DNA of 54,646 nucleotides from Gammaproteobacteria bacterium (GTDB lineage: Bacteria > Pseudomonadota > Gammaproteobacteria > Steroidobacterales > Rariloculaceae). The stretch is taken from NCBI GenBank assembly GCA_022820625.1, contig JAJEFE010000081.1:1-54646 (forward strand), given 5' to 3'. Position 1 is the stretch's first letter. Each line of letters opens with the position of its first letter. The notes under the pieces were generated by a model that worked only from the letters and a program-made list of their open reading frames with translations, had not been told where the DNA came from and ran no database searches. This document shows positions 30,201-38,297 of the stretch, one piece after another. The position numbers and the translations under genes are program-made.

Positions 30201-31759
30201 TCGAAGGCGAAGTCTTCGTTCAGCGTGCCGACGAACAGTTCGCCGGGCAGCATCACCACGTCATGGTCGAACTGATCGGGTATCGTGCCGCCGTTGGTTA
30301 CTGCCGTCAGGCGAGCCCCCCGCCGTGGCCGCAACCGGTCGTTGACGCGATCGTGGTGCAGGTAGGCGCCGCGGCGGCCGCGCTGGGTGGTGAAGCCGTT
30401 GGCGAGCATCCCGAGGACGTCCCGATAGGCGCGGCGGGACAGATCGCGGAACGGTGCGCTGCGGGTGACGAGGTCGAACAGTTCGTCCGTCCCCCACTCC
30501 TGCATGCTCACTTCCGCAACGATCTGCTGGCTCAGCACGTCCAGAGGCTCGCGGCACGGCGTGACGGCGTCCAGTTCCCCTCGGGCGACCGAGTCGAGCA
30601 ACGCCACGCACTCCACCAGTTCGTCCCGCGACAACGGTACGAGCCGTCCCCTGGGGACCCGATCCACACCGTGACCGGAGCGTCCCACCCGCTGCAGCAG
30701 CCTGGCGATGCCGCGGGGGGAGCCAAGCTGGCAGACCAGGTCCACCTCACCGATGTCGATACCCAGTTCCAGCGATGCCGTGGCCACCAGCACCTTGAGT
30801 TTGCCCGCCTTGAGCCGTTCCTCGGCCATCAGGCGGTGCTCCTTCGACAGGCTGCCGTGGTGGGAGGTGACCTGATCCTCACCGCACCGGTCCGCCAGGT
30901 GGCGGGCGACGCGCTCGGCCAGCCGGCGGGTATTGACGAACACGATCGTGGTCCGGTGATCGGCCGCGAGCGCGGCCAGGCGGTCGTAGATCTCGACCCA
31001 GACCTCGTTGGCCATGATCGCCTCCAGAGGCGACGACGGCAGCTCCAGCCGGAGGTCCCAGTTGCGGACGTGGCCCTGGTCGATGACCTGGCAGGGCGCA
31101 CGGTCCGTGCCGGTGAGAAACTCCACCATGGTGTCCATGGGTTTGGTGGTGGCCGAAACGCCCACCCGCACGGGCGGCCGCCCGCACAGCGCCGCCAGAC
31201 GCTCCAGGGAAACCGCCAGGTGGGCGCCCCGCTTGTTGCCCGCCAGCGCGTGAATCTCGTCCACGATGACCGTCTCCACCGTCCCCAGCATGCGGCGCCC
31301 GGACTCGGAGGTCAGCAGGATGTACAGCGACTCCGGCGTGGTGACGAGGATGTGGGGCGCCTGGCGGCGCATCTTCGCCCGCTCGCTCTGGGTCGTATCC
31401 CCGGTGCGCACCAGGGCGCGGATGCAGACATCGGGCTCACCCGACTCCAGCAGCCTGTCGCGAATCCCGGCCAGCGGCGACTGCAGATTTTTGTTGATAT
31501 CGTTGGACAGCGCCTTGAGCGGCGAGACGTAGAGAATCCGGGTTTCGTCGGGCAAACCGCCATCGAGCCCCCGCTTGACCAATGTGTCGATAACGGCGAG
31601 GAAGGCAGCCAGCGTCTTGCCCGATCCGGTCGGGGCGCTGATCAGGGTGTGGGAACCGGCACCGATCGCCTGCCACGCGCGGCACTGCACTTCAGTTGCG
31701 GCGGGAAACTGATCCCGGAACCAACTCGCGACCGCTGGATGGAAGCCGTCCGGATACAT
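27266..31759 (-). CDS. lhr: Lhr-family ATP-dependent helicase
   Basis: A large SF2 helicase of 1497 residues, matching full-length bacterial Lhr (about 1500). Motifs: APTGSGKTLAAF (I), YVSPLKALSNDINKNL (Ia), VDEIHALAGNKRGAHLAVSL (II), VSATTKP (III), LLQRVGRSGHG (VI), followed by the winged-helix and long Lhr C-terminal region. It unwinds DNA or RNA:DNA hybrids and is linked to DNA repair and RNA metabolism. I choose ATG at 31759 (MYPDGFHPAVASWF) because this begins the conserved N-terminus; upstream starts to 31819 add a non-conserved leader. First gene of a three-gene overlapping run ending in the PKS. Confidence 0.93.
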   Translation of the reverse strand: MYPDGFHPAVASWFRDQFPAATEVQCRAWQAIGAGSHTLISAPTGSGKTLAAFLAVIDTLVKRGLDGGLPDETRILYVSPLKALSNDINKNLQSPLAGIRDRLLESGEPDVCIRALVRTGDTTQSERAKMRRQAPHILVTTPESLYILLTSESGRRMLGTVETVIVDEIHALAGNKRGAHLAVSLERLAALCGRPPVRVGVSATTKPMDTMVEFLTGTDRAPCQVIDQGHVRNWDLRLELPSSPLEAIMANEVWVEIYDRLAALAADHRTTIVFVNTRRLAERVARHLADRCGEDQVTSHHGSLSKEHRLMAEERLKAGKLKVLVATASLELGIDIGEVDLVCQLGSPRGIARLLQRVGRSGHGVDRVPRGRLVPLSRDELVECVALLDSVARGELDAVTPCREPLDVLSQQIVAEVSMQEWGTDELFDLVTRSAPFRDLSRRAYRDVLGMLANGFTTQRGRRGAYLHHDRVNDRLRPRRGARLTAVTNGGTIPDQFDHDVVMLPGELFVGTLNEDFAFESMPGDIFQLGNTSYRILKVHSGRVFVEDAHGLPPTIPFWFGEAPGRSDELSAAVSRLRTEVDEALEDGTVTDVAKRLAANPALPLAAAEQLTEYLGAARAALDGLPTAKRIVIERFFDEAGDTHIVVHSPYGSRLNRAWGLALRKRFCRRFNFELQAAALEDTIVISLGVVHSFPLDEVSRYLAGATVADVLTQAVLDAPIFPGRWRWNASVALAVRRFRNGKRAPAFFQRADAEDLLATVFPDQLACAENLAGEREIPDHPLVSQTLEDCLRGVMDVDGLAELLGRIEAGEVEVACRELTSPSPLAQEVLSAKPYAFLDDAPAEERRTLAIQARRHLTVEQAADLGRLDPEAIQRVRSEAWPDARDEDELHDALVVLGFMAPEEAGHRERFMFPEETGEPERSVFPQEAGERERAMFERLVADGRASSFIVPGGGAVWVSAERVEELSLAVPDGWTEPHMGALDSNIETPEAALRELVRSRMEGLGPVTAAELGRPLGLARQDVAATLVALEAEGFAMRGRFTERAMRTQIPGAEDRQEEWCDRRLLSRIHRYTLKRLRSEIQPVTIADYQRFLFRWQGLGRERRQGSEALAAVIDELQGLALPAAAWEREVLPARLQDYSPLLMDELAVSGRIVWYRPSLRPQRGQADEGAVRRGRGTVANSPIVILPREATAPWRRLAAPANGSARDIPLSAGASRIRDLLADRGALFFQDLVQASGLLRVQTEEALAELVAGGLVTADAFHGLRVLITPPSRRRGFHGRRSRRGPSFDSAGRWALLEPAPADGSAGARSKAVEHAARAVLRRYGVVCRSVLQRESNLPGWRDLLGVFRRLEARGEIRGGRFVGALGGEQFALSSAVELLRRCRREARPDEWVVVSAADPLNLEGILTPGGRVASIHSHRLLYKGGIAVATLTAAGLQWLEDLDGADRRRAEMELRGRAAARSRPRGSAGMSSQVQRMRARLAAARRDRMRDEF

Positions 31760-31933
31760 GACGCAAGCATACGGGAAACGGCGTCCGCATTTCTCGCGAA
31801 TTGCCGTACCGTCGTTCACGTCGAGGGCACCGCACGGAGTGGCGCCCGTGCTGTAGGGCGGGACGCACGCAGGTCACGGCAGATTGTCCCGGGTCATGCA
31901 ACAGCGTGTACCACGACGGCGCGGCTCACGCCG

Positions 31934-31939
31934 TATAAT
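31934..31939 (+). promoter_or_regulatory. -10 box (TATAAT) upstream of the P-loop ATPase gene
   Basis: A perfect TATAAT stands 29 bp before the ATG at 31969 in an otherwise GC-rich divergent region. No good -35 is visible at 16-18 bp spacing, so an activator may be needed. Confidence 0.45.
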
Positions 31940-31968
31940 CGCCCTACCGCGGCGGTTTGGACATCGGC

Positions 31969-32805
31969 ATGAGAATGACGGGCGAGGCGTTCCTGGCGTG
32001 GCCGCGCAAGGCGATCACCCTCCTCGGCATGTCGGGCGTCGGCAAGACCACGCTCGCCTACAAGTTGCCCAAGTCCCAGTGGTTCCACTACTCCGGCGAC
32101 TACCGCATCGGCACCAAGTACCTCTCCGAACCGATTCTCGACAACATCAAGCGCCAGGCCATGCAGGTCGACTTCCTGCGCGATCTGCTGCGCAGCGACT
32201 CCATATACATCGCCAGCAACGTCACGGTGCACAACCTTGCACCCGTGGCCAGCTTCCTCGGCAAGATCGGCCGCGAAGACCTGGGGGGGCTCAACGTGGA
32301 CGAGTTCAAGGCGCGCCAGCGACTGCACGAGGAGGCCGAAATCGGCGCCATGTGCGATGTGGAACAATTCATCCGGAAGGCTCATGAAATCTACGGATAC
32401 GAGCACTTCATCAACGACGCCGGGGGCAGCATCTGCGAACTGGACGACCCGCGGATGCTGGATGTGCTCGCCGGCCATACCGTCATCGTCTATCTCAGCG
32501 CCGACCAGGCGATGGAAGAGACGATGATCCGGCGTTCGATCGAGAACCCGAAGCCCATGTACTACCAGGAGGCGTTCCTCGACGAGCAGCTACAGGAGTT
32601 CCTGGAGCAAAACGGCCTGGGCTCTCCGGCGGAGATCGTTCCGGATGAATTCGTCCGCTGGATTTTCCCGCGCCACGTGGCCCACCGCCGTCCCAAGTAC
32701 GAAGCGCTCGCGGACCGCCATGGGTACACGGTGGATGCGCGCGCCACCGAACGCGTCAAGAGTGAGGCGGACTTTCTGGAACTGGTTGCCGAGGCGATGG
32801 GGTAG
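31969..32805 (+). CDS. P-loop ATPase/kinase-like protein of unknown function
   Basis: A 278-residue soluble protein. Walker A is ITLLGMSGVGKTTLAYKLP near residue 20. Later motifs include HFINDAGGSICELDDPR and IVYLSADQAMEETMIRRSIENP, reminiscent of small-molecule or nucleotide kinases that place a second P-loop partner region mid-protein. It is a recognisable conserved hypothetical ATPase of proteobacteria, but I do not know its substrate. Candidate starts are TTG 31957, ATG 31969 and ATG 31975; ATG 31969 fits the promoter spacing. Divergent from lhr, convergent with the rhomboid gene. Confidence 0.75.
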   Translation: MRMTGEAFLAWPRKAITLLGMSGVGKTTLAYKLPKSQWFHYSGDYRIGTKYLSEPILDNIKRQAMQVDFLRDLLRSDSIYIASNVTVHNLAPVASFLGKIGREDLGGLNVDEFKARQRLHEEAEIGAMCDVEQFIRKAHEIYGYEHFINDAGGSICELDDPRMLDVLAGHTVIVYLSADQAMEETMIRRSIENPKPMYYQEAFLDEQLQEFLEQNGLGSPAEIVPDEFVRWIFPRHVAHRRPKYEALADRHGYTVDARATERVKSEADFLELVAEAMG

Positions 32806-32889
32806 GCGCCGTTTCCCGCCTGCCCGGTGTAAAAAGCTCCCGGGGACGGCGTTGATGCCTTCCGGGTCGGGGTCGAGCCGGGAATCGTG

Positions 32890-33789
32890 CTACGCCATAC
32901 CCAGTGCCGTGATCCACGCGAGCGCCAGCACGACGACGGAAATCCCGCCCCAGAGTCTCTGGGTGTCCGGTTCGCCGGGAATCTCCACTGCCGCCAGCGC
33001 AGCGCCGATCCCGAACCCCGCGATGAACCCCGTCAGGTGCGCCAGGATATCGACGTTGTCGCCCTCGACCCCGGAACCCGTGCCGGTGAAAGCCAGCAGA
33101 CCGATCCCGGCCACGATCGGCGCGATCCGCATGCGCCACGGCGTATTCTTCAGGAACCCCCGCCGCCACGTATAGGCCGCCAGCAATCCCAACGCGGCGA
33201 ATACCGCGGTCGACGCGCCGATGGCCAGATGCCTTCCGGGCTGGATCAGCACGTTGAGCGCGTTGCCCAGCGCGCCCCCGCCGATGATCGCGGCCCACCC
33301 CACGCCCGCACCGAGATACCGGCCCACATACAACCCGAAGAAGGCGCCGAAGACGACATTGCCCGCGAGGTGGCTGAAATCCACGTGGAGGGTGAGCGCG
33401 GTGACGGTCCGCCACCATTCGCCGTCCAGGATCCGCACCGAATCGATCCGTCCCAGCCCCAGCCAGTCGTATCCGTAGGCGTGCTGGCGCGCGAGCAGCG
33501 CCACCGCCAGCAGCACGGCGACGTAGACGCCGACGCCCCGCCAGCCGGTGCTCAACTCCGGCATCGGCAGGATGCCCACGGGCGGTTGACGGATCTCCTC
33601 GGCGTATTCGCCGAGTTCGGCGCGCGCCCGGACGGCCGAATCGGCGGGCACGACGATGACCCAGCGCCCCTCGATGCGCTCGACTTCGTGCTCGATCTTC
33701 AGCGCCGTCAGCACCAGGCCAGCCTCGCTGGACTGCTTCCAGTGCCGCGTCCTGAGCACCGGCACCCAGTAATCGGTGTCCTTGATCAC
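32890..33789 (-). CDS. Rhomboid-family intramembrane serine protease
   Basis: 299 residues. The N-terminal about 85 residues are soluble (MIKDTDYWVPVLRTRHWKQS...), followed by six or more membrane segments. The rhomboid hallmarks are present: WWRTVTALTLHVDFSHLAGN in the loop and second helix, catalytic Ser in IGASTAVFAALG, and catalytic His in DILAHLTGFIAGFGIG. It would cleave membrane-protein substrates within the bilayer; substrate is unknown. It is divergent from the EipA-like gene, 124 bp apart. Confidence 0.9.
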   Translation of the reverse strand: MIKDTDYWVPVLRTRHWKQSSEAGLVLTALKIEHEVERIEGRWVIVVPADSAVRARAELGEYAEEIRQPPVGILPMPELSTGWRGVGVYVAVLLAVALLARQHAYGYDWLGLGRIDSVRILDGEWWRTVTALTLHVDFSHLAGNVVFGAFFGLYVGRYLGAGVGWAAIIGGGALGNALNVLIQPGRHLAIGASTAVFAALGLLAAYTWRRGFLKNTPWRMRIAPIVAGIGLLAFTGTGSGVEGDNVDILAHLTGFIAGFGIGAALAAVEIPGEPDTQRLWGGISVVVLALAWITALGMA

Positions 33790-33850
33790 GGTCTGACGGG
33801 ATATTAGCCGGAATTTCTCCGATTTTCGGGCCCGGAATTCCGATTTGGAG

Positions 33851-33879
33851 TTGACATTACCGATTTCCGCTTCAAACTG
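33851..33879 (+). promoter_or_regulatory. Possible promoter of the EipA-like gene
   Basis: A consensus TTGACA at 33851-33856 is followed 16-17 bp later by a poor -10 (CAAACT/AAACTG). The ATG is about 35 bp further on, after GTGGGAG at 33902-33908. Confidence 0.35.
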
Positions 33880-33913
33880 TGCACTTGGACTTCATTAACG
33901 AGTGGGAGTTGTT

Positions 33914-34525
33914 ATGAAAGTTCAGCCTTGGGCGATCGTTTCCTGTGTCGCCTTGACGTTGGCAGCGTGCGCCAACCGCGACAACGTCCCTGACGACCTT
34001 GTCCGTCCGGACCCCGTACCCATCAGTCCCGCGCCGCTGCAGCCGATGCGGCACGAAAGCGTGCTCCGGGATGCCGAGCGGTTCTTCGGCGAGGGCGCGC
34101 AGGGCGTGGCGGACGCGTTCAATTACGTGTTCAGGCAAAACAGCGGCGAGCCGACGGCCTATATCGTCGGCGAGGAGGGCGGCGGCGCCCTGGGTGTCGG
34201 AGTGCGGTACGGGCACGGCACCCTGTATCTCGCCGATGGCACCACGAGCCGGATCTACTGGCGCGGACCGTCTCTGGGGTTCGATATGGGCGGCACCGCC
34301 ACCCGCACGTTCGTGCTGGTCTACAACCTGGAACAGGTCGAGGATCTCTACCAGCGGTTCGTCGGCGTCGAGGGCAGCATGGTCCTGATGGGCGGCCTCG
34401 GCGTCACCTACAACCGCGTAGACGATATCGTGCTGGCGCCGGTGAGATTCGGCGTGGGATGGCGGCAAGGCTTGAATGTCGGCTACCTGCACCTGTCACC
34501 CGACAGTTCGTGGGTTCCTTTCTGA
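33914..34525 (+). CDS. EipA/DUF1134-family lipoprotein
   Basis: A 203-residue envelope protein. The signal ends in ALTLAACA, predicting a lipidated Cys near residue 19. The body holds the DUF1134 pattern: GGALGVGVRYGHGTLY, IYWRGPSLGFDMGGTATRTF, VEGSMVLMGGLGVTYN and RFGVGWRQGLNVGYLHLS. Family members (EipA of Brucella and relatives) fold as a small periplasmic beta-barrel and support envelope integrity. ATG at 33914 has the purine-rich GGGAG upstream; the in-frame GTG at 33902 is too close to the promoter. Confidence 0.88.
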   Translation: MKVQPWAIVSCVALTLAACANRDNVPDDLVRPDPVPISPAPLQPMRHESVLRDAERFFGEGAQGVADAFNYVFRQNSGEPTAYIVGEEGGGALGVGVRYGHGTLYLADGTTSRIYWRGPSLGFDMGGTATRTFVLVYNLEQVEDLYQRFVGVEGSMVLMGGLGVTYNRVDDIVLAPVRFGVGWRQGLNVGYLHLSPDSSWVPF

Positions 34526-34705
34526 CGGGAACCCGCGCGTCGACAGCCTTCACTGCAGCAGGTGCTCGTAAACGAGCGCCTCAAAGCCCTGCAGCGTTTC
34601 TATGGCCGCCCGGCGGATGATGGCGCCCCCGTACTCGTTTTCTGTGCGTTTTACCTGGAAATGACCCGTTGACGCAGCATTCCGCCGCACATTAACCTCT
34701 TCCAC

Positions 34706-34966
34706 ATGAGTGGTGACACGAGAATCGTATTGGCCATTATCGGCGTCGGCCTGGGACTGGCGGGCCTGATCTTGCAGCAGATGAGCGGATTTCGCGCCGA
34801 CATGGCAGTGTTACGCGCCGACGTGGCAGTGTTGCGCACCGAGGTGGACGAGTTGCGCGACGATATGGCGGACCTGAGCGAACGTGTCACAAGAATTGAA
34901 ACCCTCCTCGAATACGCGCTCCCTCTCCCGTCCGATCCACCTTCCGAACGAACGCCCGGAGCCTGA
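34706..34966 (+). CDS. Small membrane-anchored coiled-coil protein
   Basis: 86 residues: one N-terminal membrane helix (IVLAIIGVGLGLAGLIL) followed by an acidic heptad-type coiled coil (RADMAVLRADVAVLRTEVDE and on to about residue 68) and a Pro-rich tail. The coiled coil is built from two near-identical 7-codon repeats, giving repeated DNA at about 34795-34835. No Shine-Dalgarno is obvious. Such proteins are common next to unrelated genes and have no assigned function. Confidence 0.6.
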   Translation: MSGDTRIVLAIIGVGLGLAGLILQQMSGFRADMAVLRADVAVLRTEVDELRDDMADLSERVTRIETLLEYALPLPSDPPSERTPGA

Positions 34967-35013
34967 GGCCCCTTCAAGGGACGCGAACCGGAACGCGCCC
35001 GCCAGGCAATCCG

Positions 35014-35955
35014 TCAGGACGACAAGCCCACGCGGCTGAAACTGCCCGAGACGTAGGGAAGCAGCGCCTCGTATACCGTTCCGTTGAGCGGAGTCGGAAT
35101 GCCCGCCTCGCGTCCGAACCGGACCACCGCGCCACTCAACCACTCCAGTTCAAGCCGGTTGCCCCGCTCCAGGTCCGTTTGCATGGACGAGGTCATTTCT
35201 GGCGGCAATCCGGCCGCAAAATCAAACCGACCACGGGCGAAACCGACCGGCAGGGCGATGCCTCGAGCCCGGGCCACGGCTGCGGTTTCCCGCATGGCGC
35301 CCAGCAGCACTTCGCGCGCCTCCGGGTCCTTCCGCACCTGTCCCAGCGGCGCCCGCTTCAGCGTCGTGGACGCGCTCAGGCCGACCAGGAAGACGAACTT
35401 CTCCCAGATCGCCCGCTGGATATCATCGCTGGCGCTGGCGTCGATGCCGCCCCGTCTCAGCGACTCCAGCAGCCGCTCGACCCTAGCCGAGGAGCCGCCG
35501 CCGAGTTCGCCGGCCACTACCCGCTGCATGGCACCCACATGGCGGATCACCCCCGGCGCCTCGATGGCGCAGCCGATGAAGGCCACTGCGCCCAGCAGGC
35601 GGCTCGAGCCGAAGGCACGCTCCAGGTGATCGTTCTCGACCCCGTTCTGCAACGAAAGGATGATGGTGGCGGGACCGACCATGGGCCGCATGGCGGCGGT
35701 CGCCGCGGCGGTATCCCATAACTTGACGCAGACGATGACGCAGTCCATGATGCCGACGGCACCGGGGTCTTCGGTCACACGGGCAGGATGCACACGGATA
35801 TCGCCAAGCACCGCGCTCTCGACCCGTAACCCGCGCTCGCGGATCGCCTCCAGATGCCGCCCCCTGGCAATGAAGGTTACCTCGCAACCCGCCGCGGCCA
35901 TGCGTCCGCCGAAGTAACCGCCGACGGCACCGCTGCCCATCATCGCGATACGCAT
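35014..35955 (-). CDS. panE: 2-dehydropantoate 2-reductase (ketopantoate reductase)
   Basis: NADPH-dependent reduction of ketopantoate to pantoate in coenzyme A synthesis. 313 residues. The N-terminal Rossmann motif MGSGAVGGYFGGRMAAAG, the SLQNGVENDHL segment, the catalytic Lys region AIWEKFVFLVGLSAST, and the C-terminal Glu region RLELEWLSGAVVRFG with GIPTPLNGTVYEALLP are all as in the family. Family members also include reductases for other 2-oxo acids. Transcribed alone; a link to phosphopantetheine supply for the PKS is possible but not shown. Confidence 0.9.
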   Translation of the reverse strand: MRIAMMGSGAVGGYFGGRMAAAGCEVTFIARGRHLEAIRERGLRVESAVLGDIRVHPARVTEDPGAVGIMDCVIVCVKLWDTAAATAAMRPMVGPATIILSLQNGVENDHLERAFGSSRLLGAVAFIGCAIEAPGVIRHVGAMQRVVAGELGGGSSARVERLLESLRRGGIDASASDDIQRAIWEKFVFLVGLSASTTLKRAPLGQVRKDPEAREVLLGAMRETAAVARARGIALPVGFARGRFDFAAGLPPEMTSSMQTDLERGNRLELEWLSGAVVRFGREAGIPTPLNGTVYEALLPYVSGSFSRVGLSS

Positions 35956-36057
35956 GATGCTTGCATCATACCGGCTCCGACCTATGCCGACTGAAAACTG
36001 TCGCGTATGCAGAATCGATCTTAAAATGGAACATAGAGTCTTTTAAAATCAATTAGT

Positions 36058-36063
36058 TATAAT
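36058..36063 (+). promoter_or_regulatory. -10 box in AT-rich leader of the RiPP-like cluster
   Basis: TATAAT lies inside the most AT-rich stretch of the window (about 36020-36110), 138 bp upstream of the precursor ATG. No convincing -35 is visible. The low GC compared with the flanks suggests a regulated or horizontally acquired promoter region. Confidence 0.45.
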
Positions 36064-36200
36064 ATGGTCAATCCATTATTTCCTTAAAATTCAATCAAAT
36101 ACGGCGGTGCTTGTTTCCATCATCGAACTACGTCTATCATCAAAGCTTGCGTTCTGCGGTAGAATTTCACCAATTCTCGCACTTCAGCAAGGAGCCCTGC

Positions 36201-36392
36201 ATGGACCATCTTCCTGAACAGCATTCATCCGAGTCGCACGGTGCCTCCACGCGTGAACGGGAACACGCAGGCACGCCCGACTACGATCCGACGCATCCTG
36301 TGTTGTCCAGACTTCTGGAGGAGGTCAGAAACGAGAAGCGCGTCGACGCGGCGTACGACCGCGTTCACCATCGGCACAACCGGGGCCGATAA
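36201..36392 (+). CDS. Candidate RiPP precursor peptide
   Basis: A 63-residue peptide with a good AAGGAG site at 36189-36194, placed 24 bp before a radical SAM maturase gene. The leader is acidic and helical (HPVLSRLLEEVRNEKR). The C-terminus, VDAAYDRVHHRHNRGR, contains three triplets of aromatic or His residue, any residue, Arg: Y-D-R, H-H-R and H-N-R. Radical SAM/SPASM cyclophane synthases are known to cross-link an aromatic side chain to a residue two positions away in such triplets, so this end is the likely core. No protease or export gene is adjacent, so leader removal is unexplained. Confidence 0.7.
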   Translation: MDHLPEQHSSESHGASTREREHAGTPDYDPTHPVLSRLLEEVRNEKRVDAAYDRVHHRHNRGR

Positions 36393-36416
36393 CGGCTGAC
36401 CAGCCGACGTCACGAC

Positions 36417-37589
36417 ATGGTCGTCGAAGGCCAACTCGACACCGTTCTTCTGAAGACCGCGAGCCGCTGCAATTTCGATTGCTCGTACTGCTACGTGTAT
36501 CAGGGGCCGGACACCGCTTGGCGCTTTCAGCCCAAGCGCATGCCTCCAGTCGTTCTGGCCGCGGTTAGCAAACGGTTGATCGAACATGCCGACCGGCAGC
36601 GCGTAGGGTATGCAGTAATCCTTCACGGAGGCGAGCCCCTACTGCTCGGCTTCGCCGGTCTCGCAGAGTTACTGCGAGGTCTGCGAGTTCACATGTCGCC
36701 CGAGCGCCATCCCATCAGCATCCAGACGAACGGCACGCTTTTGACGCGTGACTTGCTCGACCTTTTTGCCGAAACGCGTACGAGCGTGTCGGTGAGTATT
36801 GACGGGCCGGCCGAGGTCAACGACCTTGCAAGGCTGAATCATCGCCAAGAAAGCACTTACGAAGCGACGATGCGCGGGATCAACCTTCTGGACTCGCACG
36901 ACGAGCGCGACTTCCTTTTTGCAGGCACGCTATCGGTCATTCAGCCCGCCTCCGACCCGGAGATCGTTTATGGGTTCCTGAAAGACCTAGGCAGTCCGAG
37001 CATGGACTTTCTGTTCCAGGACGGCAATCACGACCGACTTCCGCCAGGCAAGCGGCGATTCGAGAGCACTGAGTACGGCCAATGGTTGAGCGGAGTGTTA
37101 GACCTGTACCTCGCCGATCCCGCGCCTGTTCCGATTCGCGTCTGCGACGACATTATCAAGCTTTGCCTCGGCGGAGAAAGCATAAAGGAAGGCCGGGGCG
37201 TGAATCCCTATGGCATTCTCGTCGTCGAAGCGGACGGCGAAATACGAAAGAACGACACGCTCCGCGCTTCGTTCGACGGTGCGGACCGGTTCGGCAGTCC
37301 GTGGAATGTCATGAACACACCCCTTTCGACGGTGCTCGCATCGCAAGAGTACATCACCTACACAAGCATGCAGGTCCCCGAGTCCGACGTTTGCCGAGAC
37401 TGTGATCTACTAGCTGTCTGCGGGGGCGGCATGCCCCTGTACCGCTTCAGCACGGATCGCGGCTATGACAACCCATCGGTGTATTGCCACGACCACGAGG
37501 TCATGATTCAACACACCCTCTCGCGGCTGGATGCGATGGGACTGTGCGACGCGCTTGTCGTGCCCCCTTCGCCCGCCCGTGCTTCCTGA
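36417..37589 (+). CDS. Radical SAM/SPASM peptide maturase
   Basis: 390 residues. The [4Fe-4S] SAM-binding motif CNFDCSYCYVYQ (Cys18, 22, 25) is followed by the HGGEPLL and SIQTNGTLL elements of the barrel. The C-terminal region holds SPASM-type cysteines (CDDIIKLCLGG; VCRDCDLLAVCGGG; VYCHDHEVM), where auxiliary iron-sulfur clusters bind. This combination marks enzymes that make carbon-carbon or carbon-heteroatom cross-links in ribosomal peptides; closest by look are the FxsB/XYE-type cyclophane formers. It stands between a small peptide gene and a 2OG oxygenase gene on the same strand, 10 bp from the latter. Confidence 0.92.
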   Translation: MVVEGQLDTVLLKTASRCNFDCSYCYVYQGPDTAWRFQPKRMPPVVLAAVSKRLIEHADRQRVGYAVILHGGEPLLLGFAGLAELLRGLRVHMSPERHPISIQTNGTLLTRDLLDLFAETRTSVSVSIDGPAEVNDLARLNHRQESTYEATMRGINLLDSHDERDFLFAGTLSVIQPASDPEIVYGFLKDLGSPSMDFLFQDGNHDRLPPGKRRFESTEYGQWLSGVLDLYLADPAPVPIRVCDDIIKLCLGGESIKEGRGVNPYGILVVEADGEIRKNDTLRASFDGADRFGSPWNVMNTPLSTVLASQEYITYTSMQVPESDVCRDCDLLAVCGGGMPLYRFSTDRGYDNPSVYCHDHEVMIQHTLSRLDAMGLCDALVVPPSPARAS

Positions 37590-37599
37590 AACTCGCAGC

Positions 37600-38229
37600 A
37601 TGGGACAGCACGCAACCACCTCGTCGTTCGCCCATTGCCCGCGCATGATTCCCGAGTTCGATTCCATCAAGTACGGCGATCGACCCTTCGCGCATTCCAC
37701 AGGGTATTGCACGCTGCCCGGTGACGGCGAGGAATGGCTTTCCTGGCTTGAAGGCGACGCGCCTTGGCGGTTTACCGCGACCGACTTTTACGAGCAATAC
37801 GAGTTCAGTCTGCTTCATGTCCCCCTCCCCCCCATCGCCGAACGTCTCGCCTTCCCAGAGACGCTGGACGTGATGCGGAGATGGATGACCCGGCAGTTCG
37901 GTCAACGGCTGTCCGAACGGGTCGACGTAACGGCGCACAAACTGATTGCCGGTCAGACCATACGAATTCATAACGACTACCGCCCGGGAGGCGAAAGCCA
38001 CCGCCTGCTCCTGCAACTCAATCGTTGCTGGGACCCCGAATACGGAGGCTACCTCATGTTCTTCGGCGGACCGGAGCCCGAGACGGTCGGCAAGGTGGTC
38101 GAACCGATACACGGCTCCGTGCAGGCGTTCGCGATCTCTCCGCGGTCATATCACGCGGTGAGTACTGTCCATCAGGGAGAACGGTTCACGGTGGTGTACT
38201 CCTTCTATCCAGCAACCACGTCAAAATGA
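37600..38229 (+). CDS. 2OG-Fe(II) oxygenase (Asp/Asn beta-hydroxylase-like)
   Basis: 209 residues. The iron-binding facial triad is visible as His-x-Asp in TIRIHNDYRPGG (about residue 122) and the distal His in SYHAVSTVHQGERFTVVYSF, with Arg for 2-oxoglutarate. The fold resembles aspartyl/asparaginyl beta-hydroxylases. In this setting it probably hydroxylates the modified peptide; Asp or Asn in the Y-D-R and H-N-R triplets are plausible targets. ATG at 37600 follows the maturase stop; ATG at 37645 is an alternative start. Its TGA overlaps the next ATG (38226). Confidence 0.82.
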   Translation: MGQHATTSSFAHCPRMIPEFDSIKYGDRPFAHSTGYCTLPGDGEEWLSWLEGDAPWRFTATDFYEQYEFSLLHVPLPPIAERLAFPETLDVMRRWMTRQFGQRLSERVDVTAHKLIAGQTIRIHNDYRPGGESHRLLLQLNRCWDPEYGGYLMFFGGPEPETVGKVVEPIHGSVQAFAISPRSYHAVSTVHQGERFTVVYSFYPATTSK

Positions 38230-38297
38230 TCGACTACATCGACAGTGCTTGCAGGTTGACCCAGGCGGCGGAAGCATCCGGGGCTTATCCCGATTAG
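38226..38297 (+). pseudogene. Orphan 5' end of an HExxH-protein gene
   Basis: This short frame reads MIDYIDSACRLTQAAEASG and stops after 23 residues. Its start closely matches the start of the HExxH protein at 40621 (MIEYIDGPCSWTRAA), roughly three quarters identical over 45 bp. It overlaps the oxygenase stop by ATGA, the usual coupling for a real next gene. It appears to be the remaining 5' end of an HExxH gene cut off where the opposite-strand ATPase/HNH pair begins. It could instead be a tiny peptide gene. Confidence 0.6.

Noticed and set aside
34795..34850. Tandem DNA repeat as a mobile or regulatory repeat
   Set aside because: It encodes repeated heptads of a coiled coil and is explained by the protein.
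36111..36200. N-terminal extension of the precursor peptide to 36111
   Set aside because: No ribosome site precedes the upstream start, while AAGGAG lies just before ATG 36201; the extension reads as promoter-leader DNA.
38226..38297. Second RiPP precursor peptide
   Set aside because: It is coupled to the oxygenase stop and matches the start of the HExxH protein; it lacks a leader-core layout, so a truncated gene start is more likely, though a peptide cannot be fully excluded.
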